Below are positions 11,067 through 22,560 of a stretch of DNA of 64,000 nt, one piece after another. Within the stretch, counting starts at the first letter, position 1. Each line of letters opens with the position of its first letter. Origin of the DNA: Cycas panzhihuaensis (Eukaryota; Cycadophyta); assembly GCA_023213395.1 (NCBI GenBank), contig CM041465.1, forward strand, positions 214,155,741 through 214,219,740. The letters run 5' to 3'. Position numbers and translations under genes: made by a program. Under the pieces are notes generated by a model. That model was not told where the DNA came from. It saw only the letters and a program-made list of their open reading frames with translations, and made no database searches.

Positions 11067-12300
11067 TTATGGAAAAGGGGACCTCATATAGTCTACAAAG
11101 GGTCTCCTATGCCTCAACATAGAAGGGCATTGAAGAAGAGGATATTGATAAGGCAAAGAGGGTGTAAGTTGTTGTTGTTCATAATGAGAAGGGTGAATGG
11201 AGGGTGGATAAGAAGGGTTAAACCATGTAGAAGGGTTAATATTAGGATCCATTTAAGGGATGGGATAATGAGGAAAGGAAGGAGTGTATTGAAGAGGAGG
11301 TGAGGTACATTAAAGAATAGGCCTAGGAATAAAGGATGGTGAAGATTGATTAATAGATCTCATGGTTTGTTATTGGTTGAAAATCATGTGTGGATGAGAG
11401 ATTTGAGTATTACACCTAGAATATAAAGCTGTTGAAGGATGAGGTATCTTATAATAAGAAGGACGAGGCCTTACAATATATGTAGGATTTTATTATGAAA
11501 AGGGAGAAGGATTCATTTAATTAGGAATGGAAGTATAATGGGAAGGAGTAGGCCTACCAGATGGTGGAATATGAGAACTAGTATTAGGATAATTATACTT
11601 AGGAATAGATGAAGGTCCTCTATCTCATTGGTAATAGGTAAAGGCTTAATGAGTAATATGGTGCTCTTGAATACAACCCTTAAGAGAAACATCATAAGTG
11701 ATAGAAGAGATGGGAGGCACTTGAGTTCCCTCTTGTATAGGGTAAATTGGTGCATGAGATTAGGAATGGACTAATTTAGTATCTCCTACCTCATCATGTA
11801 AGACAAGAGGTACCCTAAGATTAGGTGGATGATAAGGAATGAGCAAGTATGGAACATTCATCATATTAGGCAGGTCAATTTATAAGGATTAATGTTCATG
11901 GATAATAGAATTGGATTCTTGATGGTAGGGAGATGTATCCATGGTATGAGTGTCTTAGTGATAGGGATCACGATAACATGGAATAGGTATGGGAGAAGGG
12001 ATCCTAGTAAGTATGGGCTTGGAATAGGTAGGAGCAACTTAAGTATAATAAGTGTCTTCTTACCTAGAAGAAGAAGTAGGAATAGGTAGATTACCAAACT
12101 ATCTGTGAGATAAATCAAGATAACCTTTTTCAATAGGAACTTCATATAACTCATCAGAATCTTTAGGAGGATAAAGATGATTCTCATATACTTGATTTTC
12201 ATAACAATCCTCATGACTTGAGTAAGCATCGTAAGTGAGATAAGTTTGTTGATAGTCATACTTAGGAGGAAGGCCCTAGTACCTCAAAGAACTCCTAAAT
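11067..12300 (-). pseudogene. Pro/Tyr/Gln-rich N-terminal extension of the gypsy gag
   Basis: On the minus strand 11067-11252 encodes a low-complexity stretch rich in Pro, Ser, Tyr and Gln (for example 'PSYPPSIHPSHYEQQQL'). Similar Pro-rich readings continue with frame breaks to about 12300 ('IPYHPPNLRVPLVLHDE' near 11800-11860). It lies just N-terminal to the capsid domain in the same orientation. The other open frames here (Leu/Ile-rich readings) are frame shadows of this low-complexity sequence. Confidence 0.5.
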
Positions 12301-12350
12301 TGTGTATGTGGATGGGTCTCCACGAGAAATAGAAATATTCAAAGTTGTAA

Positions 12351-15300
12351 TAAAAACCTAAAGTAAATTGAAATAAGAGTGAAAGATGGCAAGTCAAAAG
12401 TATGTAGATAGGAAGTTTTCTAGAAAACGGTTTATTGAATTTGGTGAATCATAGTAGAGAAACTATAATGATTAGACTAAAGTGTAATCCATTTCACCTA
12501 CTCTTAAGGAGGCATCCTTGCCTGCTTGTGGATTTACTCTCAATGAAAGGAAGGTCAACAATTCAAATCAGAAACATTTTCATATAATAAGAAACCAAAA
12601 TAAATCTATGTCTAATGTCAAAACAAAGTTATATGCAATAACTAAGATGCATCTTTCATTTTCATGAAGACATTAAACAATATGCATGTGAGTGAATACA
12701 AGCAAAAACTATACAAGAGGCAAGGGAGATCTAGGTATAGAAGCTATAGTTATAGTTATACTTTCACCTACTGTCTTACTTATTTTTCTATCTATTGCAT
12801 ATACTCAATAGTATGTAAAAAGTAAAGAGATTGGTAATTAATCAATTACAAGTTTAAGCTAAAGAGCCACAACATTAAACCATATAAAATGAATATTTTT
12901 TCCTTTTCCTTATATATGTATATAGAATATGTAAAAGTAATCATGGCAAACAAGTTGAGAGCAAGAAGTAATTCACTTTGATTTATTTTCCTTGTTTCAC
13001 CTTTTTTAATAATTCTAAGACTAAGGGGAAAAAAATATCCTTAAAGGAAAGAGATTTGCATACCCGATGATTAGATTTAGCATTCAAACAACTCTTCTCA
13101 CTTGGAATCCTACCTTTGTGTGCAAGTTAAACTCAATGATGAAAATAATAGGACACAAGTATTACAAAGATAGACAAAATGATAATATTTCTTATATGCA
13201 ATTCTTAAAATGACTCAAAATAATTTTTAACTATCACAAAATAGAAAAATAACCTTTACATGCAAGAAAAATGCCTACTTAGATTGATAATTATATCTAA
13301 TTTATAGTTTTACTTCCTCTCAAAAACTGAAGAATCTATATGCCAACCCTTTAGAGAACCAAATTCATTGAGAATTAAGAGAAAAAGAGAGAAATAATCA
13401 CTCAAATAAAAGGATTAAAGCCCTTATAATAAGCCAAACACATTGTTAAACCATGCAATCACATTATTGATGAAAGCTAAATAACAAAAACAAGAGAAAC
13501 AATTATTATACTTTTTATTTAAACCGTTGTCTAAATAAGACCCACTAACAATAAAACTAAATAATTTTTACATTAAAAGATGATTAAATCTTGTAATATT
13601 TACCTCATAATGGTGTTGGGTATTTGCCCAAACTTGACCATCAAGTCCTTAAAGCTATGAGAATGGGGGAAATATGACAATAGTATTGGAAGAGAGGACA
13701 ACAACACAAACAAAGGTAGTGGAAGTTATAAGAGATCAATTTCAATGGATGAATAAGCAAGAGAACCCACTTTTTTTTTTTTTTTCTTCCTTATAGCTTT
13801 GTAGTCCTGAAATTTCTATTACTCATGACATTATGAAAGGAGTACACCCCAATTTCTACTTATCAAAAACTAGTAGTTGATATGAAGCCCAAGCTTGATA
13901 ACTCAAATGTTTTTATAGGCAACATCATGATCCCACATAAGATTATTAAGTACTCTTCACCTCCACACTATGACTTTCTAACTAAGGAGTAACCAAGTAT
14001 AAGCTTCACATTCAACTTCATTTTCATATATCATTCTTGTTATTATAAAACCCCTTCTTCTCCTATTAATCCTCTACACGCCTTATCACCCAAATTAATA
14101 TATAAATTACATAGCCATCATCCTTAATCTCTATTATACCTTTTGCTAAAGTTTGTGCTTATAATACTTCGCACTCAATATTTACTTCTTATGTACCCTT
14201 CTTATAGCCTTCCATCTAAACCACTTACTCATATGGAATGTATTTCACACTTCCCATCTCTCATTCATTGTTTATATCAATTATCTTCTATCTTCTTACT
14301 AAAGTTAGAAGACTTGTAGGAATATGATGTAAGAATAGAATGCAACATCTCAATCATGGTGAATCCATAATCCATAGATCCCATGATCCACCAACTATAA
14401 GAGCTACTAAGGGAAGGGGCATAGTTACAATACTCATAAGAAAGATGATGAAATATATATTTTACATCTACAAATCATCATAGAGAAAGGTTAAATGCAC
14501 CAATGACATCTTAGTAATAGTTTGCGATGGATAAAAGAAGTTCATCACTTTACCTATGTTTAAAAGGCAAAGCATTTTAAGAAGAGAGATAATAGCATAG
14601 ATCTAAATCAAAGTAAGATCATTAGAGAACTAGGCAAGACAAGGGACACATACAATCTTTACAAAAAGTATCAACCAACATACTAAAGAGAACCAAGAAT
14701 TATAAAAGGAACTAGTCAATATTTTAAGGAGATGTCATCATCACAATGAACCATCATGCATAATTACAAATAGAAATAATTCAAGGATAATTAGTCATTA
14801 TTCTTAAAGAGATACTAATAGTATAAAAGAAAATATTTCAAGGGAAAAGCCTCTCAAGGAGAGAGGAATTATAATGAACTTATGATAAATTTGATAAAGA
14901 AAGCCAAATTAAGTAAGTGTTATAATTAAAACAAATTAATTTGTAATAAAACTAAAGTTGGTTTTCTAAGGATAGTTAGCTACATATTAAAATGTTTCAT
15001 ATAAATACCACAGAGGCCATCATAAATAGCATGATTCTTTTATTAATTAATTAATTAATTTTATTTTGAAGGTTCAACATAGAGTATAGCGCCTCAATGT
15101 CATTGGTTTCTACTATGAATAATTATTATGCTTTATAATTACTTTTGTTTGTTATTATTATTTTATTCTATTATTTATTATTATTTGCTATATTGTTAAA
15201 AACTATTAGAGACCAATTTCATGAGAAATATAGTCAATTAAATATAAAATGTTACATACAAACTATTAGTTAAATATAAAATAATAATATATATATATGT

Positions 15301-15436
15301 ATATGTAAGTATTATTAAGTATAAGTTAATATCATTAGTTAAATATAAAAGGTTAGTGTTGAAGGCCATATAGGTACTACTAAATGTAGGTTATATCTAT
15401 TTTTACCTTTAAAAAAAAAAAAAAAACCTCCTTATA
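12351..15436. other. AT-rich non-coding stretch, no recognised gene
   Basis: No ORF with a recognisable domain on either strand. By position it could hold the leader and 5' LTR of the gypsy relic, but I found neither a primer-binding site nor a partner LTR. It contains a T-run at 13771-13787, a short TTAA repeat at 15043-15060 and an A-run at 15411-15426 immediately before the LINE target site. Confidence 0.5.
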
Positions 15437-15451
15437 ACTAGATATCTTACT
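15437..15451 (+). repeat. Target-site duplication, left copy, of the LINE
   Basis: The 15-mer actagatatcttact is repeated exactly at 21787-21801 right after the LINE poly(A). This sets the left end of the insertion at 15452. Confidence 0.95.
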
Positions 15452-15980
15452 CGGAGGGCGAACGGCGAGGGCGAACGACGATCAAAGAACCCTATTCGAT
15501 CCGCAGGAGGCATCAATCTGCCTGGTCCTGGCGGCTGCGGCTAGGGCTTTTCGCAGAGGGCTTCAAAGACAGGGGGGGGGATCCCCCCAGAATCAATTGG
15601 GTATGGCAGGCGTCCAAGTCTTGTGTGGGCGATAGACAGAAAATCGAGGTGGACAGGGAAACCCCAGTTCCAGATCCAGGGAGAGGTGTAGGCGTCGATG
15701 GGGTAGCCGGGGTAGATTTATCTAGGGCGAACAGAGGAGTCTCTGGTAGAAATCGGGGAAGGGCGAGGTTTTGCCAGAGAAAATTTCTAAAGAGAAAGGA
15801 GCAAATCAGTATCAGAACGTTGTCCCAGGAAGGAGTTAGTTTGAGAGGGAAGGCCACTGCTTTTGCCCCTGCTCGCATGCCTAGGGCTCCTGCTAGCCAG
15901 TGAGGGGCTGAACTTGTGGAAGGAGGCAAGTTCGTTTCTTGTTCTTTCCATGTTGTGTTATTTTTTCCTAATTTAATATA
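15452..15980 (+). promoter_or_regulatory. LINE 5' UTR / presumed internal promoter
   Basis: About 530 bases of GC-rich sequence between the TSD and ORF1, starting with a repeated GGCGAACG-type motif. L1-type elements carry an internal promoter here, so that role is inferred. Two long open frames overlap it (15625-15903 on +, 15513-15986 on -). Neither matches a known domain, and they are probably a by-product of high GC. Confidence 0.6.
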
Positions 15981-17397
15981 ATGCAATCTACATCACAACA
16001 GTCTCAGTCCTCTTCACCGGGGAGGACATACATAGAAGCATTGAGAAATGGAAACCAAACCGAGCCAGAAATTTACCCCATCAAAGTTGGTAATAGATAT
16101 AAACTATTAATCCCTAAAGAGATTACAGAGCAAACTATTCAATATTGGGAGAATAGCCTGGTGGGAAGGTTTTCCGGTCCCAGGCCAGGGTTGGATGTTA
16201 TTCGGGAATGGGTCTGGAACAAATGGAAAACCAGGCATCCAGTTCAGGTCATGGCGATGCCAAAAGGCTGTGTACTTTTTAGGTTTGCTATCCAGGAGGA
16301 CCTGATTTTAATCCTGCTCAAATCTCCCTGGATGTTCGGGAGAAAGGCTATGACAGTGGAAAAGTGGAGCCCTGACTTCGATCCTGGGAGCCCGGTGATC
16401 AAACAAGCCCCGATCTGGGTGCAGATGCCTGGGCTTCCCTTGCACTTCTGGAATTCAGTGGCAGTTAAAGGGGCGGCCAGGATGATAGGGCCCCTTTTGG
16501 CAACAGATTCGGCGACTAGACATAGATCCCGCCTTATGAACGCAAGATTCTGCTTCCTGGCTAGAATGGATAATGAGCTCCTAGAAGAGATCGAGATTGA
16601 ACCTGACGGAAGGTCAATTATTCAAAGTTTATGAAGTGGAAGGCTTCAAATGTGATAAGTGTAAAAACTGGGGGCACCTTCCGTCCCGGTGCCCAGGAGT
16701 GCCCGCTAGGGAGGAGAAGTAGGTGGAAACCAAAGGGAAGGAGGGCGTAGATGCTGGAGTGATCAGGGAGGAGAGCACGGGTATAGGTCCCGTAGAGATA
16801 GGTAAGGTTGGGTCCAGCCCAGGATGTACTGCCGCAGGTCCGTCTAGCGGTTTGGCCTTGGAGGAGGTGAAGGAACTGGATGTGGATTGCCCCCCAGAGA
16901 CCGCTGGGGTAAAGCTAGATGAGGGGGCTTTTCTAGGTGAAGGAGCTTCGGGGGTTCTCGGGGGGGACAAGGGAGCTGTTAGGGGCCCAGTGGAAGAAGG
17001 TCACCCTGCCGTGGAAGCGGATCCTCTAGCTACGCCACAGGTTGTCGGGAGCTCGAAGGGAGATGGTGAGCTCTCCATTACGCCAGCTCTGGCTCAGGCC
17101 ATGAAGATTATTAACTGGGACTTAGAGGATGACCTCTTAGAGCCGAAGGAAGGTCCCCGGGAGACCTTGAGGCGGGGTCCGGGTACCGATGTAGCCGCAG
17201 CTGGCCTTTCCGTGCCGGGGCTAGGGTCATGGACCAGGAGAAGGGTGGAGGGGGGATCCGCAAATGGGTATCCAAACTGGAGTAGAAGAAGGCTTCAGAT
17301 TATGGGGTGGAGAAGAAGGTGGGCAGGCCCCCTAAGAAGACGACAAGAGATAAGGATACTCAAGCTCAGATTGATATGGGCCTTCAGAGCACATTAA
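15981..17397 (+). pseudogene. LINE ORF1: DUF4283 and CCHC zinc-knuckle nucleic-acid-binding protein
   Basis: The start at 15981 opens a 217-codon frame with the DUF4283 domain over roughly residues 40-200 (e.g. 'VGRFSGPRPGLDVIREWVW', 'KSPWMFGRKAMTVEKW', 'PIWVQMPGLPLHFWN'). A one-base frame change near 16625 moves the continuation to another frame, which encodes an intact knuckle 'CDKCKNWGHLPSRC' (C-x2-C-x4-H-x4-C, about 16651-16692). A TAG stop follows at 16720-16722. The same frame then stays open as an acidic/Gly-rich tail to 17397. The product would bind LINE RNA. With the frameshift and stop, a full protein cannot be made. ORF2 starts 71 bases downstream. Confidence 0.85.
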
Positions 17398-17468
17398 AGG
17401 AAGGGGGGGCACTAGAGGGTCCCACCCTCAGAAGTAGAAAGGTTTGAGGTGGGGTCGCGGGGGTCTCC

Positions 17469-18240
17469 ATGAAAGTCCTATCATGGAGCATTAGGGGCCT
17501 TAACGCCCCTTCTAAACAGCGTTTGGTAAGGATCCTAAGGTTGAGGAATGAGGCGGATATTGTCCTCTTGCAGGAGACTAAATTGGATCAGGCAAAGGAG
17601 AATGAGGTGCTCAAAAAGATTTGGAGCAGGGGAGAGGGTAGAACGGTAGCAGGTCAGGTAGGATCTAGAGGGTTGGTTTCCCTCTGGAACCCAAATAAGT
17701 GGAAAGCCCATGTCGTAAGACAGCATGAGCACTTCTTAACTGTGGGCCTGATTAGCTTGTGGTCCAATAAAGAGTTCTGGATCACTAACGTTTACGCCCC
17801 CACAACTGAGGGGGGTAGGAAGTTATTATGGGAAAGATTGGTGGAGTCCCATAAGGACTGGGACGGCCCCTGGTTGGTGGCAGGGGACTTCAATACGCCT
17901 TTGTGTCCGGAAGAGAAATCTGGCGGGCATTCTGGTTGGACCAGAAGTATGTCTGACCTTGGAGATTTCCTTCAAGTGGGAGGCTTGATGGATGTCCCCC
18001 TTGGTGGGGCCAGGTTTACATGGTCTAACAGGCGTATAGGCCATAATCACATCCAAAGCAGACTGGATAGGGTGCTAATTAACTATGAGTGTTCTTGTCA
18101 TATCGAAGGAACCAAAGTAGTGGCTCTTCCGAAAATCAGTTCGGATCACACTCCTTTATTGCTCGAAGGATTCGCCCCTGGAAATCATAAAGGGGCCCTT
18201 TTCCGTTTTGAACTTATGTGGCAAAAACACCCGGATCTCA
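17469..18240 (+). pseudogene. LINE ORF2 endonuclease domain (APE-like)
   Basis: ORF2 begins with 'MKVLSWSIRGLNAPSKQR', the standard start of plant L1 ORF2. The catalytic Asn of the S-W-N motif is Ser here. Other catalytic blocks are present: Glu in 'LLQETK', 'ITNVYAP', 'VAGDFN' and 'SSDHTPL'. This enzyme nicks target DNA for target-primed reverse transcription. The frame is lost near 18240, where the continuing protein ('DQIGEWWGVRVHG') is in another frame. The Asn-to-Ser change alone would probably cripple the nuclease. Confidence 0.9.
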
Positions 18241-20000
18241 AGATCAGATTGGTGAGTGGTGGGGTGTTAGAGTTCACGGGTCTGCTATGTATAGGTTCTC
18301 CAGGAAGCTAAATTGGGTCAAAAGACAAGTTAAGATCTGGAACAAGGAGATTTTTGGAAACATATTTGAAGACAAAGCTGCCTTGTTGACGGAGCTCAAT
18401 CGGATCGAGGACAGGATAGAAGTGGAAGGCAGGACCCAGATCCTGGACCAAATGGAACATAGCACCTCAAGAATTCTAGATGAGGTGCTGGCTAGGGAGG
18501 AGATTCACTGGAAACAGAAGTCCAGGGAGCAAAGGGTTAAGGGAGGGGGACAGGAACACCAAGTTTTTTCACATGTCCGCCTTGAAGCACAGGGCCCACA
18601 ACAGGATCAGTAAACTCCGTAGTAAGGATGGGGCGCTTCATGAGTCGGAGGATCAGTTTGGAGGCATCGCGATGGATTATTTTAAGGATCTTTACGCAGA
18701 GCCTGGATGCCAGGATCCAGGGCTTAGGGAAGGTCTTTTGCATCTCATCCCGAAAGTGATCACCGAGGCGATAAACAACAAGTTGTTGGAGCCGTTTTCT
18801 CAGAAAGAAGTTGAGCTTGCTCTATTTAGTATGGGTAGAGATAAGGCTCCTGGACCGGATGGGTTCTCGCCCGGTTTTTTCCAGGATTACTGGGAGCTTA
18901 TAAAGGATGATTTATTATCAGCGTTAAATGAATTCTTCCTTAGACGGACCATCTTGAAAGAGTGGCAGGCTACCTTCCTAGTACTGATACCAAAGAAGGA
19001 GGGAGCAGAAGCGATGGAGGATTTCAGGCCAATTAGTCTTTGCAATGTTAAATACAAGATTCTGGCGAAAGTCCTAGCAAATCGTTTAAGGGAGATCCTC
19101 CCTGTTATCATATCACAAAATCAAGATGGTTTTGTTAAGGGAAGGCAAATTATGGACGGCATTATTACAGTCCATGAAACTTTGCACTCGACCTTCCAGA
19201 GGAAAGAAGCAGGGATGATTATCAAAACTGATATGTCCAAGGCCTACGACAGGGTGGCCTGGGATTGCCTTTTGGACTGCCTAAAGCGTTTGGTTTTGGG
19301 GAGGTCCGAGGGACTGGATGAAGTCCGCATCTCCGTGGTTTCGCTCGATGATCATAAACGGGAGATCTACCCCATTTGTGCCTGGCTTCAGGGGATTAAG
19401 ACAAGGTGATCCCCTCTCGCCCTTTCTGTTCATAATCATGGCTGAGCTGTTAGGGAGAGCTACTCTGGAGGCCTAGAGGCTGGGTTGGATTAAAGGCCTG
19501 AAGGCTACCTCTGCTCTGGATAACGTTGTTCATCATCAGTTTGTGGATGACAATATCTTCTTGGGCAAGGCATCCCTGGAGGAGGCAAGGGCATTTAAAG
19601 AAGGTCTTCAGGTATATGAAAAAGCTACCAACCAGAAAATCAATCTGGCGAAGAGCTCAGTTTTCTTCATCAACACTCCGGACAGGCACCAAAGGAGGAT
19701 CAGTAGGATCTTTGGGATCCCTTGCAAATCCCTCCCGGCATCATATCTGGGTATGCCCTCTTCGTGGGAAGGGGAGGAAGACTGTGGGACTCAGAGTGAG
19801 CGTGATTCAATAGAAAACCGGAAGGGTGGAAAGGGCACTTCTTAGGTGGTAGGTAAAATCCAGCTAGTGGTTGCCTCCCTCCAGAGTATCCCTATGTACC
19901 AGATGTCTGTCTTCAAATTGCCGGAAAAGGTTACCTCTACACTAAAGGGTATTATGAGGTGATTTATTTGGTGTGGGGCAGATGTTAAAAAGAGATTCCA
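18241..20000 (+). pseudogene. LINE ORF2 reverse transcriptase domain
   Basis: The linker 'RKLNWVKRQVKIWNKEIFG' leads to a shift near 18530-18545. 'EGDRNTKFFHMSALKHRAH' follows, and RT blocks continue to about 19300: 'DKAPGPDGFSPGFF', 'FRPISLCNVKYKILAKVLA', 'DGFVKGRQI', 'KTDMSKAYDRV' (first catalytic Asp). Frame breaks occur at about 19300-19380, after which '[19 protein letters not shown]' and the catalytic 'FVDD' (about 19540-19551) appear, with a TAG at 19477-19479. 'INLAKSSVFF' and 'SYLGMP' mark the end of the palm/thumb. A further frame change follows near 19770. Catalytic Asp residues are preserved, but the protein is broken. Confidence 0.9.
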
Positions 20001-21020
20001 CCTAGTGTCCTGGGAGAAAGTGTGTAAACCTAGATGGGCGGGCGGGCTCAATGTCAGAAGACTGGGCCTCTTCAATACAGCGCTCCTAGCCAAGACAGGT
20101 TGGAGACTCACTAAGGAAGCCGAATCGGTGTGGGGGAGTATCATGACGAGAAAATACCTTAGAGGTGATCATTTCTTGGTGGGGGAGGCCCCTTGCTCCG
20201 AGGGTTCACCAATTTGGAAAGCCATCTACTCTGTAAGGTTCTTCCTGCAAGAAGGAGTGCGATGGAAGCTGGGAAACGGGGAGAGCATAAGGTTCTAGGA
20301 AGATAAATGGTGCGGCCCCTCTAAACTAGAGGATCTGCCTAATATTGGAGCTATGAAGAGGGTCTGTGAGACCTGCTATGGGAACTTAGTCAAGCATTAC
20401 TGGACTGGGCAGCAAAATGATAGGCTATGGAGATCATTTGAGGAGTTGCAAGGTTTCGAGGAGGAGGTCCAGAGGGTGAAGAGGGTTTTGGATAACCAGT
20501 ATATCCCGAAGAGGCCCTCTCCTGATATGTTGATTTGGCCCTTAGTGCCTAGGGGTTCTTATACGGTCAAAGAAGGGTATAACTTGTTGGTTATCAGGGA
20601 AGGCTGGACCAGGAATGATATGTCTTTGGAGTCCGGAAGCCGGGATCCTTCCAAGATCGCAGCCTTTCCGTGGTTGTCTGCTGGAATAAGATCCTCACCT
20701 TGGACAATCTCATGAGGAGGGGCATTCAGGTGGTCAGTAGGTGTGCGCTTTGTAAAGAGGATGTAGAGACGCCGGATCATCTCTGTATTCACTGCCCTTA
20801 CTCCATTGGTGTGTGGAACGTCATATGGGGTAGGATGGGATTGGTATGGGTCTCCTCTAGAACTCTGAGAGATCAGTGGAAAGCCTGGGTCTCTCAATTT
20901 AAGAGTAAAACTTTGACTAAAATTTGGAAGATGATCCTGCCGGTCGGATCCTGGATCATCTGGAAAGAACGTAACAGGAGAATATTTGAAAGTAAGGAAA
21001 CAGACAGTATGCTCAAGTGA
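20001..21020 (+). pseudogene. LINE ORF2 C-terminal region with zf-RVT zinc-binding domain
   Basis: Fragments 20005-20298, 20353-20715 and 20670-21020 belong to one original protein. 'CKPRWAGGLNVRRLGLFN' and 'NTALLAKTGWRL' are the usual post-RT blocks. 'WNKILTLDNLMRRGIQ' and 'RCALCKEDVETPDHLCIHC' form the zf-RVT Cys/His cluster. A TAG at 20296-20298 and a frameshift near 20665 interrupt it. Confidence 0.85.
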
Positions 21021-21651
21021 GGAAATCAGGAAGGGCATCATTGAAATGTTGTCTCCCCCCAAGGAGGATAAATTGGCAAAGGAGGAAGAAGGTATTCTGG
21101 AGAATTGGGGGGTGGGCCTCCCGACACGGGGTAGAGCGAGGAGGCTAGAAACTAAGTGGTCCCCCCTGGACCTCTCCTGGGTCAAAGTAAACTTTGATGG
21201 CACGGCTAAAGGCAACCCTGGTGAGGCAGGGGGGGGAGGTCTCTGCAGGGACCACTTGGGGAAGCTAAGGTGGGCTTTTGCGGATTACCTTGGTATTCAA
21301 TCGAATCAAAGAGCTGAGATGTGGGCTATGCAGAGGGCGGTAGCTCTTTTAGGTGAGGAAGGTCCCCAGAAGGTAGTCATCGAAGGCGACTCCTTGTATG
21401 TGATAAGCTGTTTAAGGGGGGAAGCGGACCCAGGATGGTACAATGTAGATATTGTCAGAGATGTGCAAGAGGAACTGGAGACAATCAGTGAAGTCCAGAT
21501 TCAACACATTGGGAATGCGGCAGCTGATTGGTTGGCAAATTGGGCGGTGGCAAATAAGAGAGCTATGGTTTGGAAGGAGGAATTCCCGGCAGAGTTACTG
21601 AGACTGGTGAGGAAAGATGCTTATACTGGAGCGACAGATAGATTAGACTGA
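21021..21651 (+). pseudogene. LINE ORF2 C-terminal RNase H domain, catalytic residues kept
   Basis: The open frame 20986-21651 ends in an RNase H fold typical of plant L1 elements that acquired RNase H. The acidic residues are all visible: Asp in 'VNFDGTAKGNPGEAGG', Glu in 'NQRAEMWAM', Asp in 'IEGDSLYVI' and Asp in 'AADWLAN'. It would remove RNA from the RNA:DNA hybrid. The domain looks intact but is separated from the start of ORF2 by several frameshifts, hence pseudogene. The stop at 21649-21651 is the natural end; a short 3' UTR and poly(A) follow. Confidence 0.85.
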
Positions 21652-21786
21652 GAGTTTTCTCTCTTATTCTGGGCTAGACCATGGGCTTGTCATAGTCAAA
21701 CTGATATGTTCTATCTGATGTGATGTATAAGGTTTGGGGACCTAGTTAAAACCCCTTCAATTTAATTTTACCTTATAAAAAAAAAA
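21652..21786 (+). other. LINE 3' UTR and poly(A) tail
   Basis: A 135-base tail without coding, ending TTTACCTTAT followed by a run of A at about 21778-21787 that merges with the first A of the right TSD. Confidence 0.85.
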
Positions 21787-21801
21787 ACTAGATATCTTAC
21801 T
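21787..21801 (+). repeat. Target-site duplication, right copy, of the LINE
   Basis: Exact repeat of 15437-15451 (actagatatcttact), directly after the poly(A). Confidence 0.95.
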
Positions 21802-22560
21802 ATTGGTATCTAAATATTGCACTTAATCGATCCACCCTCCACATATAATTGATGCCACAAAGTTGCAAGGTTCACCTTCATGTTGGGCACTAAGAAGTTA
21901 GAGTAGACATCATTGCCAATGTAGGGCCTTTGTAAATTATTCCTATGCACTACATAATTTCTTTTAGTCTAGTCATTTCTACAATACTAAGTTGATCAAG
22001 ACAAACAACCTATAAGCACTATTAAGCTCTTAACCTAATTTAGATTAAGAACATGCTCTAATACCATTGAAACAAAAATGTAATAGTTATTAGTAGCATA
22101 ACAACATATAACAATAGATAATAGAATTGAATAACAACAAATGGAAACAATCATAAATCACAACAATTTGTTTCATAATAGAGAGCAATGATGTCGAGGA
22201 TCTAGAATTACATAATAAGCCTCCAAAATAACATTTTTAATTGATAATAAAAATGTGTTATATACAATGGCCTTTGCAGTATTTATGTGAAACCTTTTAA
22301 TATAGAGCTTATTAGCCTTATAAAATTGATTTAAGCTTTATTACAAAACCCAGGTTGTTTTAATTTTAAAACTGACATGATTTGATTTTAATCACAAAAC
22401 TTATCACACCAAATATATAGAATGAGGAGAATTTCATGGTATGTGAATTATTAAATCAAATTTAATAAAAAAAATCATAACTTAGGAGAAATTATTGTAA
22501 TAATTATTTATAAGGTATATATACTAGTCATTGCTATGTGTTTGAAATATTTACCATATC
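21802..22560 (-). mobile_element. Copia relic: leader, PBS and part of a 5' LTR
   Basis: On the minus strand 22052-22066 reads TGGTATTAGAGCATG, an initiator tRNA-Met primer-binding site. Immediately upstream (plus coordinates from 22068) the sequence ends GTTTCA on the minus strand, consistent with an LTR terminus in CA. The LTR body would extend right towards about 22560, while 21802-22051 would be internal leader. No partner LTR or pol is found. The LINE is inserted at the left end of this region, so the missing part may lie beyond it or have been deleted. Confidence 0.5.

Larger units (their letters stand above)
7925..12350 (-). mobile_element. Ty3/gypsy retrotransposon relic, truncated inside RT
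   Basis: Minus-strand translation shows in order a Pro-rich N-terminal region, a Retrotrans_gag domain, a protease end block and the N-terminus of a reverse transcriptase, all broken by stops. The layout and the RT-start pattern resemble Tat/Ogre-like or Athila-like plant lineages. Sequence after about 7925 no longer matches an RT, so the copy lacks most of pol, integrase and its 3' LTR. A 5' LTR was not identified in 12351-15436. The ends are therefore approximate. Confidence 0.7.
15452..21786 (+). mobile_element. L1-type LINE with RNase H, complete but disabled
   Basis: A 6.3-kb non-LTR retrotransposon flanked by a perfect 15-bp TSD and ending in an A-run (about 21778-21787). Layout: GC-rich 5' UTR, ORF1 (DUF4283 plus CCHC), ORF2 (apurinic-like endonuclease, reverse transcriptase, zf-RVT, RNase H), short 3' UTR. 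GC content is clearly higher than that of both flanks, and abrupt composition changes coincide with the TSDs. There is at least one stop and one frameshift in ORF1 and several frameshifts and stops in ORF2, so it cannot mobilise itself. A full-length copy with undamaged TSDs suggests it is younger than the LTR elements around it. Confidence 0.95.

Noticed and set aside
11861-12259. 132-codon Leu/Ile-rich minus-strand ORF that looks like a membrane protein
   Set aside because: It is a frame shadow of the Pro/His-rich low-complexity gag extension of the gypsy relic; the same holds for 8726-9001 and 11513-11755.
15513-15986. 157-codon minus-strand ORF and the 92-codon plus-strand ORF at 15625-15903
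   Set aside because: Both lie in the GC-rich 5' UTR of the LINE, overlap each other, and show no known domain. Long chance frames are expected at this composition.
20559-21215. 218-codon minus-strand ORF
   Set aside because: Antisense to the LINE zf-RVT and RNase H regions, whose sense-strand homology is clear.
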